DNA of 64,000 nt from Alphaproteobacteria bacterium HGW-Alphaproteobacteria-1. Lineage in GTDB: Bacteria; Pseudomonadota; Alphaproteobacteria; Rhodobacterales; Rhodobacteraceae. Under the pieces are notes generated by a model that was not told where the DNA came from, did not search any database, and worked only from the letters and a program-made list of their open reading frames with translations. The position numbers and the translations under genes were made by a program. Within the stretch, counting starts at the first letter, position 1; each line of letters opens with the position of its first letter. The DNA lies in assembly GCA_002842985.1 (NCBI GenBank), contig PHEQ01000001.1, positions 124,001 to 188,000 of the forward strand, given 5' to 3'. Positions 9,022 through 16,576 of the stretch are shown here, piece by piece.

Positions 9022-10626
9022 TCACATCCGGAAGACGCCAAAGCGCGTCTCCGCCACCGGCGCGTTGAGCGCGGCGCGCAAGCTGAGGCTCAGCACATCG
9101 CGGGTCTTGCGCGGGTCGATGCAGCCATCATCCCACAGCCGCGCCGAGGCATAGAGCGGATGCGCCTGGCGCTCGAACATTTCCACCGTTGGACGCTTGA
9201 AGGACTCTTCGTCCTCGGCCGACCACGTCTCGCCGCGCTTTTCCAGCGCGTCGCGCCTGACCGTGGCCAGCACCCCCGCCGCCTGCGCGCCGCCCATCAC
9301 CGATATCCGGGAATTGGGCCATGTCCACAGGAACCGCGGCGAATAGGCCCGCCCCGCCATGCCGTAATTGCCCGCGCCAAAAGAGCCGCCCACCAGCAGG
9401 GTGATCTTGGGCACGGAGGTGGTCGCCACCGCCGTCACCATCTTGGCCCCGTGCCGCGCGATGCCTTCGTTCTCGTATTTGCGCCCCACCATGAAGCCGG
9501 TGATGTTCTGCAGGAACACCAGCGGGATGCGTCGCTGCGAACAAAGCTCGATGAAATGTGCGCCCTTGGACGCCGCCTCGGAGAAGAGCACGCCATTATT
9601 GGCCACAATGCCCACCGGGCAGCCCCGCACATGGGCAAAGCCCGTGACCAGCGTTTCGCCGAACCGCGCCTTGAACTCGTCGAAACGGCTGCCATCGACC
9701 AGCCGCGCGATCACCTCGCGGATATCATAGGGCGTGCGCAGATCGGCAGGCACCACGCCAAGGATTTCCTCGGGGTCATAGGCGGGCTCCTCGGATGCCT
9801 CGAACCGCAGCGTGGGCTCCACCCCCCTGCCGAGGTTCCCGACCGCGCGACGCGCCAGCGCCAGCGCGTGCCCGTCATCCTCGGCCAGATAATCGGCCAC
9901 CCCCGAGAGGCGCGTGTGGACATCGCCGCCGCCCAGATCCTCGGCCGTGACAACCTCGCCCGTCGCGGCCTTGACCAGGGGCGGGCCGGCCAGAAAGATC
10001 GTGCCTTGATCCCGCACGATGATGGTGACGTCCGACATGGCGGGCACATAGGCCCCCCCGGCGGTGCAGCTTCCCATCACCACGGCGATCTGCGCGATGC
10101 CCTTGGCGGACATCCGCGCCTGATTGTAGAAAATCCGCCCGAAATGGTCGCGGTCGGGGAAAACCTCATCCTGATTGGGCAGGTTCGCACCGCCCGAATC
10201 CACCAGGTAGATGCAGGGCAGATGACAGTCCTCGGCGATCTCCTGTGCGCGCAGATGCTTCTTGACGGTCATGGGATAATAGGTGCCGCCCTTCACCGTG
10301 GCGTCGTTGCACACCACCATCACGTCGCGCCCCATGACGCGGCCCACCCCGGCGATGACACCCGCACAGGGCGCCGCCCCGTCATAAAGGCCATGCGCCG
10401 CCGTGGCCCCCACCTCGAGAAACGGGCTACCGGGATCGAGCAGCCCCGCCACCCGGTCGCGCGGCAGCATCTTGCCGCGCGAGAGATGGCGCTCGCGCGC
10501 ACGCTCACCGCCGCCTTCCGCGGCCAGCACCGCCGCCGCCTCGATCTCGCGCAGCGCCTCGAGATGGGCCGCGCGATTGGCGACAAAGGCCTCCGACGAT
10601 GGCAGGGCCGATGATTTCAGACGCAT
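9022..10626 (-). CDS. mccB: Methylcrotonyl-CoA carboxylase beta (carboxyltransferase) subunit
   Basis: MccB is the carboxyltransferase half of methylcrotonyl-CoA carboxylase and transfers CO2 from biotin to the acyl-CoA. The 534-residue protein has two crotonase-like carboxyltransferase domains, with signatures such as [42 protein letters not shown], and the C-terminal [15 protein letters not shown] and [15 protein letters not shown] lies eight bases before the ATG at 10626. It is the first gene of the mcc half of the leucine block. Its promoter region is shared with the divergent ompW. Confidence 0.95.
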   Translation of the reverse strand: MRLKSSALPSSEAFVANRAAHLEALREIEAAAVLAAEGGGERARERHLSRGKMLPRDRVAGLLDPGSPFLEVGATAAHGLYDGAAPCAGVIAGVGRVMGRDVMVVCNDATVKGGTYYPMTVKKHLRAQEIAEDCHLPCIYLVDSGGANLPNQDEVFPDRDHFGRIFYNQARMSAKGIAQIAVVMGSCTAGGAYVPAMSDVTIIVRDQGTIFLAGPPLVKAATGEVVTAEDLGGGDVHTRLSGVADYLAEDDGHALALARRAVGNLGRGVEPTLRFEASEEPAYDPEEILGVVPADLRTPYDIREVIARLVDGSRFDEFKARFGETLVTGFAHVRGCPVGIVANNGVLFSEAASKGAHFIELCSQRRIPLVFLQNITGFMVGRKYENEGIARHGAKMVTAVATTSVPKITLLVGGSFGAGNYGMAGRAYSPRFLWTWPNSRISVMGGAQAAGVLATVRRDALEKRGETWSAEDEESFKRPTVEMFERQAHPLYASARLWDDGCIDPRKTRDVLSLSLRAALNAPVAETRFGVFRM

Positions 10627-10691
10627 GGTGATGGCTCCTCTTCACCCCGATATGTTGCAATTTTGCCGCAGCGCAGCACAGTGCCCCGAAT

Positions 10692-10705
10692 TTGATTCAC
10701 GTCAA
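10692..10705. promoter_or_regulatory. FNR/FnrL-type box between mccB and ompW
   Basis: The sequence TTGAT-TCAC-GTCAA matches the symmetrical FNR-family consensus TTGAY-N4-RTCAA at every defined position. It lies 59 bases before the ompW start and about 66 bases before the divergent mccB start. FNR control of ompW is established in enterobacteria, so ompW is the more likely target. Binding by FnrL or a related Crp/FNR member is inferred. Confidence 0.65.
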
Positions 10706-10763
10706 AGTGATTTGACCCGCGTCGCGCCATACCGTGCGGTGTCAGTATGAAAGTGGAAAGATC

Positions 10764-11375
10764 ATGAAACACATCACAGCACTCACCCTCGCCGCCCTCA
10801 TGGCCAGCATGGCCGTCCCTGCCCTCGCGCAGGAAAAGGGCGACTTTCTCCTCGGCCTCGGCCTTGGATGGGTCGAGCCGACCCAGAACTCCAACACGCT
10901 TGCCGGCAAGATCGACGTCGATGGCAATCTGCGCCCGACGATCACGATCGAATATTTCATCGCCGATCGCATCGGCGTCGAACTCCTTGCCGCCTGGCCT
11001 TTCCAGCATGACGTGAACCTTCAGGGCGCGGGCAAGGTAGCCGAGGTCAAGCACCTGCCGCCCACCCTCTCGCTGCAATATCACTTCGTGAACGCAAGCA
11101 AGGTCACGCCCTTCGTCGGCGCGGGCATCAACTACACCTATTTCTTCGATGAAACCGGCAAGGGCGCGCTTGCAGGCGTCAATGTCGATCTCGACGACAG
11201 CTGGGGCCTCGCGCTCCATGCCGGCATCGACTACGCCATCAGCGAACGGTCCGCCCTGCGCGCCGATGTCCGCTATATCGATATCGAAACCGACACCAAG
11301 GTCGGCGGTGTCGATATCGGCAAGGTCAAGATCGACCCTTGGGTGTTCAACATCGCCTATGTGCTGAAATTCTGA
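10764..11375 (+). CDS. ompW: OmpW family outer-membrane beta-barrel protein
   Basis: The 203-residue precursor has a signal peptide (cleavage expected after PALA, residue 22) and a mature part of about 181 residues with alternating hydrophobic strands. It ends in Phe (YVLKF), as outer-membrane barrels do. PTITIEYFIADRIGVELLAA is a typical OmpW segment. OmpW forms an eight-stranded barrel with a hydrophobic channel. The gene stands alone against the flanking minus-strand leucine genes, with an FNR-type box upstream and a terminator downstream. The start ATG at 10764 was chosen over an upstream in-frame ATG because it begins the signal peptide. Confidence 0.92.
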   Translation: MKHITALTLAALMASMAVPALAQEKGDFLLGLGLGWVEPTQNSNTLAGKIDVDGNLRPTITIEYFIADRIGVELLAAWPFQHDVNLQGAGKVAEVKHLPPTLSLQYHFVNASKVTPFVGAGINYTYFFDETGKGALAGVNVDLDDSWGLALHAGIDYAISERSALRADVRYIDIETDTKVGGVDIGKVKIDPWVFNIAYVLKF

Positions 11376-11403
11376 TCCCGGCTTGCTGCGAAGCGGATCA
11401 CGG

Positions 11404-11429
11404 GGGCTGGCCATCGCGCCAGCCCTTTT
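11404..11429 (+). terminator. Rho-independent terminator of ompW
   Basis: An 8-bp stem (GGGCTGGC at 11404-11411 with GCCAGCCC at 11418-11425) is followed by TTTT. It lies 28 bases after the ompW stop and just before the convergent acyl-CoA synthetase end. Confidence 0.8.
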
Positions 11430-11443
11430 GTCCATGCGCGCCG

Positions 11444-13021
11444 TCATGTGCGCCCCTCCGCCGCCGCGCGTGCCTTCAATTCCTTGCGGATCACCTTGCC
11501 GGTCACGGTCATCGGAAGCGCATCGATAAATGATATTTCCCTTGGATAGGAATAGCTTGCAAGGCGTTCCTTGACATGGGCCCGCAACTCGTGTGCCAGC
11601 GCCTCGGAGGGTGTCACGCCCGCGCGCAACACCACATAGGCCTTGACGATCTCGGTGCGCAGAGGATCGGGCTTGCCCACCACGCCAACCGTTGCCACCG
11701 CCTCGTGGGTCAAAAGGCAATCCTCGATCTCGGCGGGGCCGATCCGGTAGCCAGCGGACGTGATCACGTCATCCTCGCGGCCCAAAAAGCGGATATAGCC
11801 ACCCTCGATCACCCCCCGGTCGCCCGTCACCAGCCAATCGCCGCGAAACTTCTCGGCCGTCTCGCGCGGTTTTCCCCAATATTCCAGCATCATCGAGGCC
11901 GAACCTCGCCTCACCGCGATATCGCCTTCGCCGGTGATCTCGTGCCCCGCCGCGTCGATCACCGCAACCTCATGCCCCGGCACCGCCCGCCCGAGACAGC
12001 CCGGCACCGGGCTGAAGAGGGTCGCGCAGGAGGTGGCCACCATGTTGCACTCGGTCTGACCGTAGAACTCGTTGATCATGAGGCCGAACGCCGCGCGCCC
12101 CCAGTCGAGCATTTCCGCTCCCAGCGGCTCACCGCCGCTCGCCACGCTGCGCAACCCGTCGATCCGCGCGCCGTCCGCCTTCAGCATCCTGAGGGCTGTC
12201 GGTGGGAAAAATACATTTCTGACAGCACCTTCACGCACGATCCTCATGCAGTCCTGAGTGCTGAACTTCGCCATCCGCGCCGCCACCACCGGCACGCCGA
12301 TGGCCAGCCCCGGCATCAGCACATCGAAAAGCCCGCCGATCCAGGCCCAGTCGGCCGGCGTCCAGAGGCAATCGCCTGGCTGCCCAAGGAAATCATGGCT
12401 CATCTCCACTCCCGGCAGGTGGCCGCTCAGCATCCGGTGGCCATGCAGCGCGCCTTTGGGGCTGCCCGTGGTGCCGCTCGTATAGATCAGCACCGCAGGT
12501 TCTTGCGCGCCGGTATCCACTGTCTCGAAACGCCCCTCGGGAAGCGCCATTGCCTCGGGCACAAGCGCCGCGACTTCGGGCATCGCGGCCAGCAACGCCG
12601 CGCCCTCAGGATCGGTCAGGACCACGCGCGCGCCCGAATCGCCCACCCGGTTCAGAAGCGCGTCACGCTGGAAAAGCTTGAACAAAGGCATTGAAATCGC
12701 GCCGATTTTCCAGATCGCGATATGCGCCGCCGCGCACCACGCGCCCTGAGAGCGCAGCACGCCCACCCGGTCGCCACGCGCCACGCCGCGCGCGACCAGC
12801 CCGAGCGCCAGCGCGTCCGCCATGGCCCGCAAGTCGCCATAGCTCACCTCGCGCGCGCCCTCACCCGACAGATCGCGAATCGCCAGCCGCGCGGGCGCGG
12901 CATCGGCCCAGCCGTCGCAAACTTGCGCCGCCATGTTGAGCCGCACAGGGATCTCCCACCGGAACCCGTCGCACAGCGCCTCATAGGGCGCGCGTCGCAG
13001 GAGGGGCCGCATCTCCGTCAT
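11444..13021 (-). CDS. AMP-binding acyl-CoA synthetase
   Basis: The 525-residue member of the ANL superfamily activates a carboxylic acid as acyl-AMP and then acyl-CoA. It has the P-loop YTSGTTGSPKG, the A5-type motif NEFYGQTECN, DWLVTGDRG, and the C-terminal catalytic lysine segment MTVTGKVIRKELK. It resembles medium-chain/acetoacetyl/acetyl-type synthetases. It is downstream of isovaleryl-CoA dehydrogenase and two small genes, overlapping the preceding gene as ATGA. Activating isovalerate, isobutyrate or acetoacetate would fit the context. The substrate cannot be read from the sequence. Confidence 0.88.
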   Translation of the reverse strand: MTEMRPLLRRAPYEALCDGFRWEIPVRLNMAAQVCDGWADAAPARLAIRDLSGEGAREVSYGDLRAMADALALGLVARGVARGDRVGVLRSQGAWCAAAHIAIWKIGAISMPLFKLFQRDALLNRVGDSGARVVLTDPEGAALLAAMPEVAALVPEAMALPEGRFETVDTGAQEPAVLIYTSGTTGSPKGALHGHRMLSGHLPGVEMSHDFLGQPGDCLWTPADWAWIGGLFDVLMPGLAIGVPVVAARMAKFSTQDCMRIVREGAVRNVFFPPTALRMLKADGARIDGLRSVASGGEPLGAEMLDWGRAAFGLMINEFYGQTECNMVATSCATLFSPVPGCLGRAVPGHEVAVIDAAGHEITGEGDIAVRRGSASMMLEYWGKPRETAEKFRGDWLVTGDRGVIEGGYIRFLGREDDVITSAGYRIGPAEIEDCLLTHEAVATVGVVGKPDPLRTEIVKAYVVLRAGVTPSEALAHELRAHVKERLASYSYPREISFIDALPMTVTGKVIRKELKARAAAEGRT

Positions 13022-13305
13022 ACCTCGTCCTCCTGCCGGTCCGCCACCCGCCCGGTGCGGTCCACGAAATATTCCACGCGCCCGCCCTCGGAGCCGCAGA
13101 TCACCACCAGCCACAGCCCCGCGCTCGTCGCGGGCCAGGCGGCGCAGTCGCTCACGGTCCCGCCCGTCTCGGCCACATAGCGCGCGGCGACGCGCTCGAT
13201 CACCTCGGTCTCGGTGGTGTCGAACGCCCGCAGGCCAAGCATCAGCCCGAGCACCCCCGCCAGCCCGACCAGCCCCGCCAGCGACAGAAGGAATGGTCGC
13301 GCCAT
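13018..13305 (-). CDS. Small membrane-anchored protein of unknown function
   Basis: The 95-residue protein starts with one hydrophobic segment (residues 5-25) that may be a signal anchor, followed by about 65 soluble residues with two cysteines (SDCAAWP and VVICGSEGG) that could form a disulfide in the periplasm. I do not recognise the family. It lies between the LprI-like gene and the acyl-CoA synthetase gene, with a four-base overlap to the latter. Confidence 0.6.
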   Translation of the reverse strand: MARPFLLSLAGLVGLAGVLGLMLGLRAFDTTETEVIERVAARYVAETGGTVSDCAAWPATSAGLWLVVICGSEGGRVEYFVDRTGRVADRQEDEV

Positions 13306-13309
13306 TGGC

Positions 13310-13786
13310 TCAGTCCCCCAGCCGACTCGATTGCAGGTACAGCATCTGCCGCGCCGTCTCGTGCAGGTGACAGGTGACCGAGGCAGGCCCCGCCCCGGTG
13401 CCGCCGCCCCATTGCGCCGCCTCGTAGCCGCATTTGGCATCGCGGAATCCGATCCATGCCCGCTGCATCTCGCGCAGCGCCTCGGCCTCTTTCGGGGCAT
13501 AGGTCGGGGCCTGCGCGTCCTGCGCCGCGAGCCTGGCATAAAGCTGCTGATAGACCGCGTTGAGCCAGCCATCCCAATAGGCGCGCTCACGGTCCGCACA
13601 GGCCCCCATGCCCACGGTGGTATAGCCCCCCGGCGTGGCCTCGATGCACCGCTCGGATGCCTTGCCCGCGCAGGCTTCGCCCCCGCCCGCGCGGATGCAG
13701 GCCTCGACCGGGGCGATGTCAAAGACGATCTCCTGCGCCATCCCCGTCGCAGGCATCAGCATCAACGCGGCAATCAGCCCCCTCAT
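13310..13786 (-). CDS. Secreted LprI/DUF1311-like protein
   Basis: The 158-residue precursor has a signal peptide ending near TGMA and six conserved-looking cysteines. The segment [21 protein letters not shown] is characteristic of the LprI N-terminal/DUF1311 family, some members of which inhibit lysozyme. A periplasmic location is expected. Its start overlaps the isovaleryl-CoA dehydrogenase stop (ATGA), so it is cotranscribed, but no functional link to leucine catabolism is evident. Confidence 0.8.
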   Translation of the reverse strand: MRGLIAALMLMPATGMAQEIVFDIAPVEACIRAGGGEACAGKASERCIEATPGGYTTVGMGACADRERAYWDGWLNAVYQQLYARLAAQDAQAPTYAPKEAEALREMQRAWIGFRDAKCGYEAAQWGGGTGAGPASVTCHLHETARQMLYLQSSRLGD

Positions 13787-14946
13787 GCCATCGCCGCCAT
13801 CATCTCGCGGCCCACCAGCATCCGGCGGATCTCGGAGGTGCCCGCGCCGATCTCCATCAGCTTGGCGTCGCGGAAGAGGCGCGCAACGGGGGCATCGTTG
13901 AGAAAGCCCGCGCCACCCATGGCCTGCACCGCCTGATGCGCCTGCACCATGGCCTGCTCAGAGGCATAGAGACAGCACGCCGCCGCGTCCTGCCGCGTCA
14001 CGTCGCCACGGTCGCAGGCACGGGCGACCTCGTAGACATAGGCCCGCGCCGAATTCATCGCCGTATACATATCGGCGATCTTGCCCTGCATGAGCTGGAA
14101 AGAGCCGATAGGCTGGCCGAACTGCTTGCGCTCCGAGAGGTAAGGCATGATCTCGTCAAGGCAGGCCGCCATGATCCCCGTCCCGATCCCCGCCAGCACC
14201 ACCCGCTCGTAGTCGAGGCCGGACATGAGCACGCGCACGCCGCGCCCCTCCTCGCCCAGCACGTTCTCAAAGGGCACCTCGACATCCTCGAAAATCAGCT
14301 CGGCGGTGTTGGAACCGCGCATCCCCAGCTTGTCGAAATGTGGGGAGGTGGAAAAGCCCGCCATCGTCTTTTCGATCAGGAAGGCCGTGATCCCCCGGCT
14401 GCCCGCCTCCGGGTCGGTCTTGGCGTAGACCACCAGCGTGTCGGCATCGGGCCCGTTGGTGATCCAGTATTTGTTGCCGTTGAGGCGGTAGTGATCGTTG
14501 CGCCGCTCGGCGCGCAGGCTCATCGAGACGACATCGCTGCCCGCACCCGCCTCGGACATGGCCAGCGCGCCGACATGCGCGCCCGAGACCAGCCCCGGCA
14601 GGTATTTCGCCTTTTGCGCGGACGAGCCATTGAGCTTGATCTGGTTGACGCAGAGGTTGGAATGCGCACCATAGCTGAGCGAGACGCTGGCCGAGGCGCG
14701 CGCGATCTCCTCAACGGCCACGACATGCGCAAGATAGCCCATGCCCGCGCCACCATATTCCTCGGGCACGGTGATCCCCAGAAGTCCAAGCGCGCCCATC
14801 TCGGGCCACAGCTCATTGGGAAAGGCATTGCTGCGGTCCACCTCTGCGGCCATCGGCTTGACGCGCTCCTGCGCCCAACGATGCACCATGTCGCGCAAGG
14901 CATTCACATCCTCGCCCAGATCGAATGTCATCACCGCGTTGAACAT
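13783..14946 (-). CDS. ivd: Isovaleryl-CoA dehydrogenase
   Basis: This 387-residue FAD enzyme oxidises isovaleryl-CoA to 3-methylcrotonyl-CoA. Acyl-CoA dehydrogenase signatures are present: [28 protein letters not shown], and the C-terminal [22 protein letters not shown] with IGAGTSEI. The Glu in [12 protein letters not shown] matches the helix-G catalytic base that marks the isovaleryl-CoA branch, unlike the C-terminal Glu of other family members. GGAGG precedes the start closely. It heads the second half of the leucine block, behind a likely operator at 14975-14988. Confidence 0.94.
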   Translation of the reverse strand: MFNAVMTFDLGEDVNALRDMVHRWAQERVKPMAAEVDRSNAFPNELWPEMGALGLLGITVPEEYGGAGMGYLAHVVAVEEIARASASVSLSYGAHSNLCVNQIKLNGSSAQKAKYLPGLVSGAHVGALAMSEAGAGSDVVSMSLRAERRNDHYRLNGNKYWITNGPDADTLVVYAKTDPEAGSRGITAFLIEKTMAGFSTSPHFDKLGMRGSNTAELIFEDVEVPFENVLGEEGRGVRVLMSGLDYERVVLAGIGTGIMAACLDEIMPYLSERKQFGQPIGSFQLMQGKIADMYTAMNSARAYVYEVARACDRGDVTRQDAAACCLYASEQAMVQAHQAVQAMGGAGFLNDAPVARLFRDAKLMEIGAGTSEIRRMLVGREMMAAMA

Positions 14947-14974
14947 CGCGCCTCCCCTCCCCGGCCCGGTTTAT

Positions 14975-14988
14975 TGAACACATGTTCA
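14975..14988. promoter_or_regulatory. Inverted repeat upstream of ivd, candidate operator
   Basis: The repeat TGAAC-ACAT-GTTCA sits 29-42 bases before the ivd start, in an AT-rich patch of an otherwise GC-rich region. This position is typical for a repressor operator overlapping a promoter. TetR-family or other regulators of branched-chain amino acid catabolism would be candidates, but no regulator gene is adjacent. Confidence 0.45.
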
Positions 14989-15299
14989 TTTATAAGCACG
15001 AAGCCGGCGCCCCGTCAATCCCGCGCGCGGCGCTCAGCCTGTTTGTCGCGCGGCAGAGGTGCCCTTGAATGAGGATGTCGTGTCGGTTTTGAATGCGGAT
15101 TGACTGGGTGACGGATCGCACCGGGGAGTGGCGCGGCCTCACAAGCCCGCCAGTGCCTCTTCAAACCCTCACCAAAGCTCGACCCGTCACGTCCGCCATC
15201 AGGTTGGGAGGTCCGAAACAGACCGAACGACGGTCTCAGCAGACACCGGGATCAACAGCGATCACAGCAAGGCGAAAAAGGTCGCGGAACATGCTGGAT
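14989..15299. other. Intergenic stretch between ivd promoter and tRNA-Val, no gene seen
   Basis: About 310 bases hold no convincing reading frame. The only open frames run into the tRNA gene and lack a ribosome-binding site or family resemblance. I see no long hairpin, tRNA-fragment duplication or integrase-type remnant that would mark an attachment site. An unrecognised small RNA cannot be excluded. Confidence 0.5.
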
Positions 15300-15374
15300 T
15301 GGTGGGTGATAAGAGATTCGAACTCCTGACATCTTCGATGTGAACGAAGCGCTCTACCACTGAGCTAATCACCC
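15300..15374 (-). tRNA. tRNA-Val (anticodon CAC)
   Basis: On the minus strand the gene begins GGGTGAT and ends with the complementary ATCACCC, discriminator A and an encoded CCA. The D arm is GCTC/GAGC. The anticodon stem CTTCG/CGAAG encloses the loop TTCACAT, which gives anticodon CAC for the Val codon GUG. The T loop TTCGAAT is canonical. Length is 75 bases including CCA. Confidence 0.95.
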
Positions 15375-15392
15375 GTGACGGGGCTTTTAGCG

Positions 15393-15803
15393 TCACTCCA
15401 GAGGCTCTGCAACCACCTCTTTCATGTCTTCGTCATCTTCTGCATCAGGCCCGGCACGCCCTGCGGCCCCCTGCCGGATGCGGGCGATGATGACACGGCC
15501 ATTGCCCAATTCGCGAACGCGGTTGATCTTGAGCTTGCCAAGCGGCGCAAGGTTCAGGTCGCGCCCCTCCGCGAGGGCCTCACCGATCACGGCAAGCGCG
15601 GCATCGAGCACCGGCTTGGCTAATTTCTTCTTGATATCGGCGCGCTTGACCACCTGCGCCAGCAATTCCTGCCGCTTCAACTCTGGCAGGGACGGCGTTT
15701 CAGCTTCTGAGGTATCCGCGACAACCAGCTTGGGCTTGGCTGCCCCGGACCGGTCCGCCGCGGGCTTGCGGGTCGTGCTGCGCGAGGAGGGTTTGGTCGC
15801 CAT
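15393..15803 (-). CDS. HU-family-like DNA-binding protein with extended tails
   Basis: The 136-residue protein has a Lys/Arg/Ser-rich N-terminal tail (about 40 residues), a central domain with HU/IHF-like helices (ELLAQVVKRADIKKK, VLDAALAVIGEALAEG), the LNLAPLGKLKINRVREL beta arm base, and an acidic C terminus. A nucleoid-associated role is likely. The usual DNA-intercalating proline region is not obvious, so it is a divergent family member. It follows tRNA-Val on the same strand after 18 bases. Confidence 0.75.
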   Translation of the reverse strand: MATKPSSRSTTRKPAADRSGAAKPKLVVADTSEAETPSLPELKRQELLAQVVKRADIKKKLAKPVLDAALAVIGEALAEGRDLNLAPLGKLKINRVRELGNGRVIIARIRQGAAGRAGPDAEDDEDMKEVVAEPLE

Positions 15804-16068
15804 GTTATGCCTCTGACTGGGTGCGATTGTTTCACGATTGGAAACACGCTAGCCGCTTATCCGCGCCAAGGCCAGCGCGAGTTTACGGGCGTCGCGACCC
15901 GTCGCGCCCCACCCGAATTCCGCCAAGCGCAGGATGCGACGGGGCAAAGAATTTATTTCTTAAAACCGGGCTTTTCTGATATAAAATTTCGCATCGCGGC
16001 GTGTGTCATCAGTTGCCTGCGTTACCCGGTCTTGCGCGCCCGCGATCAAGTTGCCTGGGGGACGAACC

Positions 16069-16533
16069 ATGAAAACCAAGTTGATTGCCGCGGCTCTGGC
16101 CGCATCTCTTGTCGTGACGGGGGCCGTGCAGGCCCGCGAACAGGCACGCATATCCGCCGATCAGGTCCGCACCGCAACGCTCTCGTCGCAAAGCGGCCCG
16201 AGGGGAAGCTCGCGGGCCGAAATTGTCGTCTTGATCATTCTTGCGCTCGTGACCATCGCCGCGATTGTCTCGACGGCAAGCGCGGGCGGGGGCAACTATC
16301 CCATGATGATCGCCAGCGATGAGGCGCTGAAGACCGACATCAAGCGCGTCGGCACCTCGGCGCACGGCTTCGGCATCTACGAGTTCCGCTACAAGGGCCA
16401 TCCGCAACGTATTCGCGGCGCCATGGCGCAGGATGTTGCCCGCCTGCGCCCCGAGGCCGTCAGCCGCCACGAAAGCGGCTTCCTCATGGTCGATTACAAC
16501 CTGATCGACGTGACCCCGGCCTTGCTCGACTGA
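16069..16533 (+). CDS. Membrane-anchored small protein with S74-type (endosialidase chaperone-like) domain
   Basis: The 154-residue protein has an N-terminal signal-like segment (residues 1-22), a linker, a second hydrophobic helix (about 52-72), and a C-terminal domain resembling the peptidase S74 intramolecular chaperone of phage tail fibres. The S74 signature Ser-Asp-x-x-Leu-Lys is present as SDEALK (83-88), followed by IYEFRYKG, GAMAQDV, RPEAV and VDYN in the usual order. In S74 proteins the Ser/Lys pair carries out self-cleavage after trimer folding. Here no upstream fibre exists, so the role is unknown. The ATG at 16069 was chosen because it starts the signal sequence. An AT-rich region with TATAAA at 15980 precedes it. 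Confidence 0.75.
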   Translation: MKTKLIAAALAASLVVTGAVQAREQARISADQVRTATLSSQSGPRGSSRAEIVVLIILALVTIAAIVSTASAGGGNYPMMIASDEALKTDIKRVGTSAHGFGIYEFRYKGHPQRIRGAMAQDVARLRPEAVSRHESGFLMVDYNLIDVTPALLD

Positions 16534-16540
16534 TTGAACG

Positions 16541-16567
16541 GCGGCGCGGGGATGTGCCCCGCGCCGC
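16541..16567. terminator. Hairpin between convergent S74-like gene and lon
   Basis: A perfect 11-bp GC stem (16541-16551 with 16557-16567, loop ATGTG) lies between two convergent stops. There is no T-run on either side, so it is either a non-canonical terminator or an mRNA-stabilising stem. Confidence 0.6.
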
Positions 16568-16576
16568 GTCGCCCGA

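Noticed and set aside
6798..9068. 756-codon plus-strand reading frame
   Set aside because: It lies opposite the GST and mccA genes, which are certain. The antisense translation has no domain and no ribosome-binding site.
15093..15343. Small plus-strand reading frames upstream of and through tRNA-Val
   Set aside because: They run into the tRNA gene on the other strand, and no recognisable domain or ribosome-binding site supports them.
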